Assembly: GCF_008121495.1 (NCBI RefSeq)
Contig: NZ_CP043051.1
Location: 248,001-312,000, forward strand
Origin: Mediterraneibacter gnavus ATCC 29149
GTDB taxonomy: Bacteria; Bacillota; Clostridia; Lachnospirales; Lachnospiraceae
Length of the DNA stretch: 64,000 nt
Direction of reading: 5' to 3'
The stretch's first letter is position 1; each line of letters starts with the position of its first letter. The notes beneath the pieces were generated by a model. The model was not told where the DNA came from, did no database searches, and saw only the letters and a list, made by a program, of their open reading frames with translations. This document shows positions 40,653-49,417 of the stretch, piece after piece. The translations under genes and the position numbers were made by a program.

Positions 40653-41284
40653 TGGATCGCCTCTACTTTCTTTTTCAATTCTTCTGCTGCCAGCTTCGGG
40701 AAATCCTGCGCAAAGATCGCACTGATTACTGCAATCCCGTCGATTCCCGTTCCTGCAAGCTGACTGACATTTTCTGCGCTGATTCCGCCGATTGCTACGA
40801 CCGGAATCTGCACTGCCACACAAATGTCACGAAGTGTGGCGTGTTCCACTTCCACCGCATCTGCTTTGGAGCTGGTCGGAAATACTGCTCCCACTCCCAG
40901 GTAATCTGCTCCATCTTTTTCTGCCTTTATAGCCTGCTCCACAGTCTGTGCAGACACACCAATGATCTTGTCCTCTCCTAAAATCTCCCGCACCTTCCAC
41001 GCGGGCATATCATCCTGCCCCACATGTACACCGTCAGCTCCTACTGTACGGGCGATTTCTACATTGTCGTTGATCACAAACGGAACTCTGTATGCGGCAC
41101 ACAACTTTTTCATCTCCTCTGCCTCCTGCAGAAAGTTTTCTGTATTCAGATCTTTTTCCCTCAGCTGCAGGAATGTCACCCCGCCTTTTAAGGCCTCCTC
41201 TACCTGGTGATACAGCGTGTCGTTTTTCGTCCAGCTTCTGTCCGTCACTGCATATAAAAGCAGAGATTCCTTATCGCACCTCAT
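40649..41284 (-). CDS. thiE: Thiamine-phosphate synthase
   Basis: A 211-residue TIM-barrel enzyme joining HMP-PP and thiazole phosphate. LLYAVTDRSW, GGVTFLQLREKDL, PFVINDNVEIARTVGADGVHVGQDD, IIGVSAQTVEQA, YLGVGAVFPTSSK and PVVAIGGISAENV match the family block by block. It overlaps thiM by 14 bases and the HAD gene by four. Confidence 0.95.
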   Translation of the reverse strand: MRCDKESLLLYAVTDRSWTKNDTLYHQVEEALKGGVTFLQLREKDLNTENFLQEAEEMKKLCAAYRVPFVINDNVEIARTVGADGVHVGQDDMPAWKVREILGEDKIIGVSAQTVEQAIKAEKDGADYLGVGAVFPTSSKADAVEVEHATLRDICVAVQIPVVAIGGISAENVSQLAGTGIDGIAVISAIFAQDFPKLAAEELKKKVEAIQ

Positions 41285-42089
41285 AGTTTGCTCTCCTTTC
41301 CAGTTCTTCTCCGGTCAGATTGCAGACCGCATCAATGATCCGGTTTCTGTAGGTGGAATTGCCGTCTCCCGGCTGCATATTTTCCCAGCCGATCTCACCT
41401 GCTGTTCCCATGATACAAACAGCCGCTGCCGCCGCATCCAGCATTTCTTCCGGATTCGCACACAAAAATGCAGTCAGCATCCCGGAGAGCTGACATCCGG
41501 TTCCTGTAATCTGTCCCATTTCTTTTCTGCCGTTTCGGATCACATAACAACGTTTGTCATCTGCCACCAGATCGATCGCACCTGTTACTGCCACGATGCA
41601 TCCACAGGATTTTGCAAACGCTTTTACAAATGCCACTGCCTCCTCTAAAGTCTCTTCCGTAACAATATCCGTCTCACAGGCATCCACTCCTCTTGCACCG
41701 CCCATGCCGCCGGAGAGAACTTTGATCTCTGACATATTTCCACGGATTACAGAAAAGCGGACTTCCTGCATCAGTTTCACTGCTGTCTGTGTGCGAAGAG
41801 TGCTCGCACCGGCTCCAACCGGATCCAGAAGCACAGGATGTCCCAGTTCGTTTGCCTTCTTTCCTGCCAGGAACATACTTTCAATACTGCTCTTGTGAAG
41901 CGTTCCGATATTGATGTTCAACCCCTGACAGATGGTTGTGATTTCCTGCACTTCCTCCGGCTCATCCGCCATGATCGGGCTGGCACCACATGCCAGGATG
42001 ATATTCGCCACATCATTTACGGTCACGTAATTCGTGATATTATGTACCAATGGGCAATGATTTCTCACAGTTTCCAGATATTTTTTCAT
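41271..42089 (-). CDS. thiM: Hydroxyethylthiazole kinase
   Basis: A 272-residue ribokinase-fold enzyme that phosphorylates salvaged thiazole. PLVHNITNYVTVNDVANIILACGASPIMADE is the standard N-terminus, followed by NIGTLHKSSIESM, VLLDPVGAGAS and GTGCQLSGMLTAF. The ATG at 42089 follows AAAGGAG. First gene of the operon, downstream of a TPP riboswitch. ThiC and ThiG were not seen here, so this operon is for salvage. Confidence 0.95.
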   Translation of the reverse strand: MKKYLETVRNHCPLVHNITNYVTVNDVANIILACGASPIMADEPEEVQEITTICQGLNINIGTLHKSSIESMFLAGKKANELGHPVLLDPVGAGASTLRTQTAVKLMQEVRFSVIRGNMSEIKVLSGGMGGARGVDACETDIVTEETLEEAVAFVKAFAKSCGCIVAVTGAIDLVADDKRCYVIRNGRKEMGQITGTGCQLSGMLTAFLCANPEEMLDAAAAAVCIMGTAGEIGWENMQPGDGNSTYRNRIIDAVCNLTGEELERRANYEVR

Positions 42090-42148
42090 AAATGTCTCCT
42101 TTCAGACCTGAAGTTGTTTTTTGGAATCTGCTGCCTTATCGCACAACA

Positions 42149-42180
42149 AAGCGGGTACACCAATGTATGGCATACCCGCT
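42149..42180 (-). terminator. Expression-platform hairpin of the TPP riboswitch
   Basis: On the minus strand AGCGGGTATGCCA pairs with TGGTGTACCCGCT, followed by TTGTTG. The T tract is imperfect, but position right after the aptamer and before thiM suggests an attenuator. Confidence 0.65.
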
Positions 42181-42191
42181 GTCTCAGCTTT

Positions 42192-42282
42192 TCTATCCCT
42201 ACGTTGGCATTATCCAAATCAGGTCACAGGTCGAAGCGATTCAGCTTCCTCTCAGCCTGCTTGATACGCAAGCTCCCTTGTT
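42192..42282 (-). ncRNA. TPP (THI-box) riboswitch
   Basis: On the minus strand the conserved segments appear in order: AAGGGAGC, GGCTGAGAGG, then ACCTGATTTGGATAATGCCA and CGTAGGGA. These are the THI-box core (CUGAGA, ACCUGAU, GGAUAAUGCCA, CGUAGGGA). It controls thiM-thiE-HAD-thiD, off when thiamine pyrophosphate is high. Confidence 0.97.
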
Positions 42283-42296
42283 TTTTATTTACATTT

Positions 42297-42324
42297 ATTA
42301 TACTCCGTTTTTCCCCCATTGCAA
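42297..42324 (-). promoter_or_regulatory. Promoter of the thiamine operon
   Basis: On the minus strand, TTGCAA (42324-42319), 16 bases, TATAAT (42302-42297), with the riboswitch starting about 15 bases later. Confidence 0.8.
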
Positions 42325-42336
42325 TCCTTATTTTCT

Positions 42337-44064
42337 TTACAATTTGATCTGGATCTGGTATTTTTTCATCCAGTAATTGATCTGCAGCACATATGCGATC
42401 ATCTGAGGTCCTGCCATCAGCTGTCCGTACCACGGTTTTCCGTAATCCTTCGGCGAATTTAAAAACCGCTCTGCCTTCTTTCGATCCAGAAATGCCCGAA
42501 TGGGCGCACTTGTATCTTGTAACACTTCTTCTCTCAGCCGGTCTGCCAGAAGTGCTTCGTACTGCGGATTGTATGTTTTCGGATATGGACTTTTCTTTCT
42601 CCAGAGTACTTCGTCCGGTACTTTTCCTTTTCCCGCACGGCGAAGCAATGCTTTGGGAATACCATCCTCACATTTCACAGACCAGGGCACATTCCATACA
42701 TACTCGATGATGCGGTAATCTGCGATCGGCACTCGCGCCGACAATCCACACCAGGTACTGGTCCTCTCCATCCGGTCTAACAGTGTTGCCATAAACCATT
42801 TCAAATTCAGATACGCAATTTCTCTGCGACGCTTCTCCACAGAAGAATCCTCGGTACAGCACGGTGTTTCCCGCACGGCTTTCTCATATGCTTCCCCTGC
42901 ATACTCTTTCATCGGAAGCTTCCGAATCCACTTTTCCTGAAGCAGACTCTGCCGGACAGATTGATCTGCTGACCACGGAAATCCGTCTGTCTCAAAGGCT
43001 TCTTTTTTATGAAACCACGGGTATCCTCCGAAAATCTCATCCGCACATTCTCCTGTCAGAGCTGCCTTGCTGTACTGTGACACCTGAGAGCAGAAATACA
43101 GCATAGAGGACTCCACATCCGCCATACACGGCAGACACCTTGCATCCACAGCTTTGTAAAGATATTCCGCCAGCTTTTCATTGCTGCACTCCAAATAGCG
43201 ATGCTCACTGCCGCAATATGCTGCCATCTGTTCCACCCACGGCCGGTCCTGACTCGGCTGAAATGCATTTGCCTGAAAATACTGCCGGTTTCCTTCAAAA
43301 TCAAAGGAAAATGTCTGAAGCCTTTCCCCCTTTTCCCGCAGAGCATCCGCACAGACTGCCGTCACAAGGCTGCTGTCCACTCCGCCGGAGAGAAATGTAG
43401 AGATCGTCTCTTCACTCTCCATCTGCCGTTTAATCGAATCCTCCAAGAGCCACGCTGTTTTTTCTACTGTTTCTTCCCTGGAATCTTCATGTGGCTGACT
43501 TTTTACATTCCAGTAACAATGATCTTTTAGAATTCCGTCTGCAAAAGAAAGATAATGTCCCGGAAGCACTTCATAAATATCTCGAAAAACACCGTTTCCG
43601 GGAGTTCTTGCCGGACCAAGCGCAAAAATTTCACAGAGACCATTCTCATCCAGCACAGGGTCCACACCCGGATACTGAAATAAGCTTCCAATGGCAGAGG
43701 CAAAAAACAGCGTCTCCTTTTTCTGCGTATAAAACATTGGTTTTGCCCCGATCCTGTCTCTGAACAAGAACAATATTTTTTTCGTTTCATCCCAGATCAC
43801 CGCACCGAAAACACCATTTATTTTTTTCACAAATTCCGGTCCGTACTGCATATAGGCAAGCAGAAACAATTCCTCATTTCTGTCTGTGTCGGCTTTCAGC
43901 TCCCGCCCAAGCTCTTTTGCATTGTATAGTTCCCCATTCAAAATGAGCGTACACACGCGCCCCGGCCGTTTTAATGTAACCGGATGTGCATGTTCTGTTT
44001 CTTCCACACAGCGTCCCGGTGCAAATCCCATATTCCGGCTGCAAAATCCTGTAAATGTTCCCAT
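42337..44064 (-). CDS. Asparagine synthetase B-like protein lacking the glutaminase cysteine
   Basis: A 575-residue two-domain protein. The N-terminal class II glutamine amidotransferase-like domain starts MGTFTGFC instead of MCGIxG; the nucleophile Cys that must follow the start Met is absent. The start is firm: GGGGAAG lies just before the ATG and the gene begins 14 bases after dpaB. The synthetase domain is normal, with the PP-loop ISTFLSGGVDSSLVTAV, and GECADEIFGGYPWF. It may use ammonia only or make an amide other than asparagine. The location after dpaB suggests a mother-cell sporulation role, comparable to B. subtilis AsnO. Confidence 0.85.
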   Translation of the reverse strand: MGTFTGFCSRNMGFAPGRCVEETEHAHPVTLKRPGRVCTLILNGELYNAKELGRELKADTDRNEELFLLAYMQYGPEFVKKINGVFGAVIWDETKKILFLFRDRIGAKPMFYTQKKETLFFASAIGSLFQYPGVDPVLDENGLCEIFALGPARTPGNGVFRDIYEVLPGHYLSFADGILKDHCYWNVKSQPHEDSREETVEKTAWLLEDSIKRQMESEETISTFLSGGVDSSLVTAVCADALREKGERLQTFSFDFEGNRQYFQANAFQPSQDRPWVEQMAAYCGSEHRYLECSNEKLAEYLYKAVDARCLPCMADVESSMLYFCSQVSQYSKAALTGECADEIFGGYPWFHKKEAFETDGFPWSADQSVRQSLLQEKWIRKLPMKEYAGEAYEKAVRETPCCTEDSSVEKRRREIAYLNLKWFMATLLDRMERTSTWCGLSARVPIADYRIIEYVWNVPWSVKCEDGIPKALLRRAGKGKVPDEVLWRKKSPYPKTYNPQYEALLADRLREEVLQDTSAPIRAFLDRKKAERFLNSPKDYGKPWYGQLMAGPQMIAYVLQINYWMKKYQIQIKL

Positions 44065-44078
44065 TGTCTTCCCCTTTT

Positions 44079-44657
44079 CTACTGAATGATCGGTTGATAC
44101 TGTCTGCCTTCCAGTGCCGCCTCGGCCGCCGGGATCAGATACTCCAGGCTGGCGATCATCGAATTTGGCTTTTTCTGCGGATTATCCTGTTTAAACGGTA
44201 CAAAATAAACATGCTTAGTGTTTAACAACAACCCGATATTTTTCATATTCATACCCAGTGCATCATTTGTAGAAATCGAAACCAGCAGCGGACGCTCATT
44301 GCGCAGATGCGCTTTTGCAGCCATCAGCGCAGGAGTGTCCGTAATCCCATTGGCCAGCTTCGCAATGCTGTTTCCCGTACACGGCATTAAAATCAGCAGA
44401 TCCAAAAGGCCTTTCGGTCCGATAGGCTCCGCCTGGGGGATTGTCAGCATCGGCTCTGCCCCTGTGATTTCCTTTGCCTTTGTCACAAAATCCTCTGCAT
44501 TTCCAAAACGACTGTCTATAGACTGTGCCGCATCTGAAAAAATGGTCTGCAGCTCTGCCTCTTCCTTTTTTAATGCCCGCAGTGCCTGAAACACTTTTTC
44601 ATAAGTGCAAAAAGATCCTGTGATCGCAACTCCGATCTTCCTGCCTTTTAGCTTCAT
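44079..44657 (-). CDS. dpaB: Dipicolinate synthase subunit B
   Basis: A 192-residue flavoprotein-fold protein (SpoVFB). KIGVAITGSFCTYEKVF, GLLDLLILMPCTGNSIAKLANGITDTPALMAAKAHLRN and RPLLVSISTNDALG are typical. With DpaA it converts the lysine-pathway intermediate to dipicolinic acid in the mother cell during sporulation. It overlaps dpaA by four bases. Confidence 0.95.
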   Translation of the reverse strand: MKLKGRKIGVAITGSFCTYEKVFQALRALKKEEAELQTIFSDAAQSIDSRFGNAEDFVTKAKEITGAEPMLTIPQAEPIGPKGLLDLLILMPCTGNSIAKLANGITDTPALMAAKAHLRNERPLLVSISTNDALGMNMKNIGLLLNTKHVYFVPFKQDNPQKKPNSMIASLEYLIPAAEAALEGRQYQPIIQ

Positions 44658-45523
44658 GATTTACACTCCCTTTTTATGATTCTTTCTATTTCCTTCAAAA
44701 TCTCCTCTCCCAGCAGTCTGCCTGATGTACACGGCGCAAAACGTCCCGGCAGGCCCGGCAGGACATTTATATGGATTCCCAGTCTGTCTGCCGCATCCCG
44801 GTCAATTCCTCCCGGCATGGAAGCCAGCTCCAGAATACAGACTTCTTGTGGCACTCCTTCCAGCAATCCCTCTGTCCACACAGCAGACGGCGCTGTATTA
44901 AAAAGAAATGCTGCTTTTTTCAGTACTTTTGAAAGATCCTTATATTCACAGATCTTCGCTCCTGCTTCTTTTGCACGTTCGCATGCGTTCTCATCACGGT
45001 CATACACCACGATCGTACATCCCCAGTTTTTCAGGCACTGATGAATTGCACTTCCGCATCGGCCATACCCTGTCAGAATACACAAACTCCCCCGAAGCGT
45101 AACCGGACTGTTTTGTACCGCTTCGGCAACCGCACCTTCTGCTGTGGCAGCTACATTTTCTCTTACAATCCGTTCCAGCTGCATCAGGTCATAGCTCTCA
45201 CCGCCGCGGCATAAAATCCTGTTTTTCAGTTCTTTTGAAAAACAGCCGCCAAAGATACACTGTCCATGTTTCACATATTCCATGAGCTGCTCTGCATCTG
45301 GTTTATATTCCGCTCCTGTATTGAGCTTTCCTTTCCGCAATACAGGCACCGGAAGCACCACAAACCGGCAGTTCTCAAAAATCTCCCGAAGCCGCTCTGT
45401 TGTTTCCTCCTGTCTGGTACCATCCGGAAAAAATGCTGTTTCTGTCTGCCATCCATGCTCTTCCAGAAATTGTTTTACATAAATCTGCCTCTGATCCCCG
45501 CCAATAATTCCGATTTTTTCCAA
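44654..45523 (-). CDS. dpaA: Dipicolinate synthase subunit A
   Basis: A 289-residue dehydrogenase-like protein (SpoVFA). The N-terminus KIGIIGGDQRQIYVKQFLEEHG, then a nucleotide-binding motif CILTGYGRCGSAIHQCL and ELASMPGGIDRDAADRLGI are the DpaA pattern. It starts at a TTG ten bases after AGGA. The promoter upstream fits sigma-K. Its presence shows that the organism, or its recent ancestor, forms spores. Confidence 0.95.
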   Translation of the reverse strand: MEKIGIIGGDQRQIYVKQFLEEHGWQTETAFFPDGTRQEETTERLREIFENCRFVVLPVPVLRKGKLNTGAEYKPDAEQLMEYVKHGQCIFGGCFSKELKNRILCRGGESYDLMQLERIVRENVAATAEGAVAEAVQNSPVTLRGSLCILTGYGRCGSAIHQCLKNWGCTIVVYDRDENACERAKEAGAKICEYKDLSKVLKKAAFLFNTAPSAVWTEGLLEGVPQEVCILELASMPGGIDRDAADRLGIHINVLPGLPGRFAPCTSGRLLGEEILKEIERIIKRECKS

Positions 45524-45545
45524 TCACACAAAATCCTTTTTCTTT

Positions 45546-45572
45546 TAACATATGCACACACTTTCATTGCGT
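45546..45572 (-). promoter_or_regulatory. Sigma-K-like promoter of dpaA-dpaB
   Basis: On the minus strand AC, 16 bases, then CATATGTTA, agreeing with the sigma-K pattern AC-N16-CATANNNTA known from Bacillus. It ends 22 bases before the dpaA start. No good vegetative promoter competes in this gap. Confidence 0.7.
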
Positions 45573-45590
45573 GTCTGTATCTGAGACGCA

Positions 45591-45624
45591 AAAAGAGTCC
45601 GCTGTTTTTGGCGAACTCTTTTTT
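45591..45624 (-). terminator. Terminator of the oxidoreductase gene
   Basis: On the minus strand AAGAGTTCGC pairs with GCGGACTCTT (one G-T pair), followed by TTT. It isolates the dpa operon from the gene upstream. Confidence 0.85.
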
Positions 45625-45638
45625 CACATGGCGCTATC

Positions 45639-46628
45639 CTAAGAAACATCTGCCGGAAACCGGATTCCCATCTTTTCCCTTGCCAGATCCAGAAACTGCA
45701 TTTCGTTTCCGGACGCTTCCTCATATATTTTACTTTTCTCATCCTCCTGACTGTTCTCGATCAGACGCAGCCATTCCCGTATTTCATATACCATATTATT
45801 CTCTTCTTTTGGGATCAGGATCACATCTCTGCGCCCAGTACGCTCATGTATCGTAATTTTTCTTGTATCTGCGATCCGATCGATCTGCATACTCCCGTTT
45901 TCTCCCTGAACCTCACTTTCCGTATATCCACTTGTAATTTTGGAATACTGCAGAACTGCCTGCCAGCCCGGATACTGCGCCAGGATGGTTCCCATACCAT
46001 CCACACCATTTTCCAGAAAGACGGAAGCTCCTTCTATTTTCTCCGGCATTCCAAACAATCGTACCAGCGGATGTACACAATACACTCCGATGTCCATCAA
46101 GGCCCCGTTGGAAAGCTCCGGCCGAAACGCATTCTCGATGATTCCTTTGCGGAAGTTATCATAACGCGACGAATACTGACAAAATCGAAAGCTCACACTC
46201 CGGATTTTTCCAAGGCGATACAGATTTGCTTCAATTGCCTGAAATCCGGGATCATACACCGAACGCATGGCTTCTAACAGCACCGCCTGTCCGTTTTCCG
46301 CCGCCGCTCTCATCCTCTGCAGCTCTGCCGCATTACTTGCAGCAGGCTTTTCACAGAGTACATGCTTTCCGTGCTTAAGCATCTCTACTGCCTGTTCACA
46401 ATGGCAGGAATTGGGGCTGGCAATGTATACCGCGTCTATGTCCGAGGATTCTGCCAGCTCCTTTAGATCTGTATAAATAAACTCTGCTCCGTGCTTTTTT
46501 GCAAATGCCTTGGCTGTCTCCTTCTTTCTTGAAAATACTGCCGTGTGGACCAGTCCCTCACACAAAGCTGCCGCTTCCAGAAAACGGTCCACAATCACAC
46601 TCGTTCCAATAGTTGCAAATCGTATCAT
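45639..46628 (-). CDS. Gfo/Idh/MocA-family oxidoreductase
   Basis: A 329-residue NAD(P)-dependent enzyme. The Rossmann start IRFATIGTSVIVDRFLEAA, DIDAVYIASPNSCHCEQAVEMLKHGKHVLCEKPAA (with the catalytic-site EKP motif) and NGALMDIGVYCVHPLVRLFG in the C-terminal domain are typical. Substrate is probably a sugar or cyclitol; nothing in the neighbours fixes it. Monocistronic. Confidence 0.9.
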   Translation of the reverse strand: MIRFATIGTSVIVDRFLEAAALCEGLVHTAVFSRKKETAKAFAKKHGAEFIYTDLKELAESSDIDAVYIASPNSCHCEQAVEMLKHGKHVLCEKPAASNAAELQRMRAAAENGQAVLLEAMRSVYDPGFQAIEANLYRLGKIRSVSFRFCQYSSRYDNFRKGIIENAFRPELSNGALMDIGVYCVHPLVRLFGMPEKIEGASVFLENGVDGMGTILAQYPGWQAVLQYSKITSGYTESEVQGENGSMQIDRIADTRKITIHERTGRRDVILIPKEENNMVYEIREWLRLIENSQEDEKSKIYEEASGNEMQFLDLAREKMGIRFPADVS

Positions 46629-46772
46629 ATTCTCTGCTCCTTCCTTTTATGATGATCACTTGTTACGGCTAAATTACTGGTTCACAGTAACCAATAATCC
46701 GAATATTATCATTTTACTATTTTACATATTGGCAAAGCAAGTTTAAAATAGAAATGAAAGGAGAATATGCAA

Positions 46773-47339
46773 ATGAAATCTCAAAAACATCTGTTAAGCA
46801 AATTATTTATTTCTACCCTTTATCTGAGTGCCTTCACTTTTGGCGGCGGTTATGTGATCGTTACACTCATGAAAAAGAAATTTGTGGACCAGTATCACTG
46901 GATCGATGATGAGGAAATGCTGGATTTGATCGCCATCGCGCAGTCTTCTCCGGGAGCTATCGCAGTCAACGGCGCAATTGTTGTCGGCTACAAGTTGGCA
47001 GGAATTCCAGGAGTTCTGCTCTGTGTCCTCGCCACCGTTTTGCCGCCTTTTGTCATTATTTCCATCCTTTCTGTATTTTACGCTGCTTTCCAGAGCAATG
47101 TCTGGATACGGCTTCTTCTGGAAGGGATGCAATCCGGTGTTGCGGCTGTCATCGCATCAGTTGTTTATGATATGGGCCGCGGAATCATCCGTGAAAAAAC
47201 ACCGATTTCTCTTCTGATCATGGGCGGAGCATTTCTTGCAAACTATATGTTTCAGATCAATGCCGTCTACATCATTTTATTTTGTATTGCACTTGGCTAC
47301 CTGCAGACCTGGTATCAGAAAAGGAGGACACTCTCATGA
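46773..47339 (+). CDS. Chromate transporter (ChrA), N-terminal-type half protein
   Basis: A 188-residue membrane protein with six or so segments. SAFTFGGGYVIVTLMKKKFVD and LIAIAQSSPGAIAVNGAIVVGYKLAG are the CHR-domain motifs. The ATG at 46773 lies nine bases after GGAG. It overlaps the next gene by four bases (ATGA). Split CHR pairs are short-chain members working as heterodimers; the physiological anion in an anaerobe may not be chromate. Confidence 0.9.
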   Translation: MKSQKHLLSKLFISTLYLSAFTFGGGYVIVTLMKKKFVDQYHWIDDEEMLDLIAIAQSSPGAIAVNGAIVVGYKLAGIPGVLLCVLATVLPPFVIISILSVFYAAFQSNVWIRLLLEGMQSGVAAVIASVVYDMGRGIIREKTPISLLIMGGAFLANYMFQINAVYIILFCIALGYLQTWYQKRRTLS

Positions 47340-47890
47340 TTTACCTGCAGCTTTTTTTCAGTTTTCTTCAAATCGGAACCTTTAGCTTCGGCGGCGGTTA
47401 TGCTGCACTCCCCCTGATCCAGAATCAGGTCGTCTCTCTTCATCATTGGATCTCAATGGCTGAGTTCACAGATCTGATCACCATTTCCCAGATGACTCCC
47501 GGACCGATCGCCATCAATTCCGCCACCTTTGTCGGAATCAAGATCGCAGGAATGCCCGGTGCACTTGTTGCGACTCTCGGATGTATCCTGCCCTCCTGCA
47601 TCATTGTGACCATTATTGCATATCTGTATATGAGATACCGAAATCTGGACACCCTGCAGGGAATTCTTGGGATGCTTCGTCCCGCCGTCGTTGCACTGAT
47701 TGCCTCTGCAGGAATTTCGATCCTGATCACTGCTTTCTTTGGAGATTTGGGGATAAAGCTTTCCTCATGCAACCCAAAGGCCGTGGTAATCTTTGCAGGC
47801 TGTCTGATTCTTCTGAGAAAACGAGTCAATCCTGTTCTGGTCATGGTACTTGCCGGGATTGTAAATGTGGGACTCTCCCTTTTTATATGA
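47336..47890 (+). CDS. Chromate transporter (ChrA), second half protein
   Basis: A 184-residue membrane protein with GTFSFGGGYAALPLIQNQVV and LITISQMTPGPIAINSATFVGIKIAG, the same CHR motifs as its neighbour. GGAGGACACTCTC precedes the ATG, which sits in the stop of the first gene. Acts with the preceding gene product. Confidence 0.9.
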   Translation: MIYLQLFFSFLQIGTFSFGGGYAALPLIQNQVVSLHHWISMAEFTDLITISQMTPGPIAINSATFVGIKIAGMPGALVATLGCILPSCIIVTIIAYLYMRYRNLDTLQGILGMLRPAVVALIASAGISILITAFFGDLGIKLSSCNPKAVVIFAGCLILLRKRVNPVLVMVLAGIVNVGLSLFI

Positions 47891-47903
47891 ATCTCAGTAA
47901 AAA

Positions 47904-47936
47904 GGGAAAACTCTTCCGAATAAAAAGAATTTTCCC
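47904..47936. terminator. Bidirectional terminator between chromate transporter and GH32 genes
   Basis: GGGAAAACTCTT and AAGAATTTTCCC form the stem with minor mismatches. Minus-strand reading is followed by TTTTTAC; plus-strand reading by a weaker tract. Confidence 0.75.
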
Positions 47937-47942
47937 TCCGTC

Positions 47943-49409
47943 TTAAACTACAATTTCATATTTTTCTACATTCACTTTCGCTTTTCCATCACATGAGAAC
48001 ACAATCTCATCTGCCTCTATCGGTGTGCAGATTGCAGTTGTCACAACCTGTTCTCCGTCATTGACAAACAGTTCAATGGACTGTCTGTCCAGAATAAAAC
48101 GAAGTTTCAATGTTTCTTTTCCTTCCGTAACTTTCCATATTCTTCTGCAGATTACATCTTTTGTCACTCCGCAACAAGTACGATCCACTTCCATAATCTG
48201 CTTTTTTCGATTATATGTATAAGTAGTCGTATATTCCATGTTATGTGCCAGTTCCAGACAAAATTCATCAAATTGGCCATTTTCGATTTCTACAGTCAGA
48301 TCCAGCATCCTTCCTCTCACTTCATCAAACTGAACAGTTCCTGAAATCTCCTGGTCTTTCAAACAACATGGATTTTTACGATACTGCTTCAGTTCTTCCA
48401 CCGGATTTTGATATAATCTTCCATTCATATACCGCAGTTCTCTCGGCAGTGTCATCATTCCCTGCCACTTTTGACCATCCGGAATCACACAGGCATCCCA
48501 TGACTTCATCCAGGCGATTAGAATCCGACGTCCATCCGGAAGTTTTGTCGTCTGCGGCGCATAAAAATCCAGACCATAATCCAATGATTTTGGAGCTTCC
48601 TTCTGAAATGTATGCTCTGTTTCATTATATTTTCCTGAAAAATATACGGAATTATTTCCATTATGAAATTCATATTTCTGCGCTTTCATGTTCTGTGGCG
48701 AACAGATCAAAAAATGTGTCCCATCCAGTTCAAAAAAATCCGGGCATTCCCACATAGTTCCAATCTGACCTGTGCTATTTTCTGCCAACACAGTCTCAAA
48801 TTTCCATTTCTCCAAATTTTTACTGGAAAAAAGTACAACCTGACCTTTCTGCTCTGAGTTCTTATTTCCAACAATCAGATAATAGTTTTTCCCTTTTTTC
48901 CACACTTTCGGATCTCTGAAATCAATCTTGCTACAATCCGCAGGCAGCATATCTCCGGTTATAACAGGATTCTGGGGTGATTTCACATAGATTTCTCCAT
49001 CTCCATACGCAATACACTGATTCTGTCGTTCTTGAATGCTTCCATTCTCCATCTGCACATTACTTACTCCGGTATAGATGAGTACATGTTTTCCATCTTT
49101 TTCCGTTGCACTTCCTGAAAAACATCCTCGTTTGTCATATTCCTGATCCGGAGCAAGTACTGATGGCATATTCTTCCAATGAATCATATCATCTGAAACA
49201 CTGTGTCCCCAGTGCATTGGTCCCCACTCCGTTGTATACGGATGATATTGATAAAAAAGATGAATCTGTCCCTGATACCAGGAAAATCCATTTGGATCAT
49301 TGATCCATCCCACTGGAGCAGCTACATGAAATGCCGGTTTTTCTTCTACCGGAATTTTCTCTTGTTCTGTTTTTTCATATTCATTGGCTTTCTTTAATTC
49401 AATACTCAT
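47943..49409 (-). CDS. GH32 beta-fructofuranosidase (sucrose or fructan hydrolase)
   Basis: A 488-residue enzyme without a signal peptide, so intracellular. The three catalytic motifs of GH32 are clear: GWINDPNGFSWY (nucleophile Asp), KIDFRDPKVW (transition-state Asp) and TMWECPDFFEL (acid/base Glu). The C-terminal beta-sandwich includes IELFVNDGEQVVTTAI. It is last in an operon with an ABC importer, so it probably cleaves imported sucrose or short fructo-oligosaccharides. No sugar-phosphate transport (PTS) is nearby, which argues against a sucrose-6-phosphate substrate. Confidence 0.93.
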   Translation of the reverse strand: MSIELKKANEYEKTEQEKIPVEEKPAFHVAAPVGWINDPNGFSWYQGQIHLFYQYHPYTTEWGPMHWGHSVSDDMIHWKNMPSVLAPDQEYDKRGCFSGSATEKDGKHVLIYTGVSNVQMENGSIQERQNQCIAYGDGEIYVKSPQNPVITGDMLPADCSKIDFRDPKVWKKGKNYYLIVGNKNSEQKGQVVLFSSKNLEKWKFETVLAENSTGQIGTMWECPDFFELDGTHFLICSPQNMKAQKYEFHNGNNSVYFSGKYNETEHTFQKEAPKSLDYGLDFYAPQTTKLPDGRRILIAWMKSWDACVIPDGQKWQGMMTLPRELRYMNGRLYQNPVEELKQYRKNPCCLKDQEISGTVQFDEVRGRMLDLTVEIENGQFDEFCLELAHNMEYTTTYTYNRKKQIMEVDRTCCGVTKDVICRRIWKVTEGKETLKLRFILDRQSIELFVNDGEQVVTTAICTPIEADEIVFSCDGKAKVNVEKYEIVV

Positions 49410-49417
49410 AATGTCTC

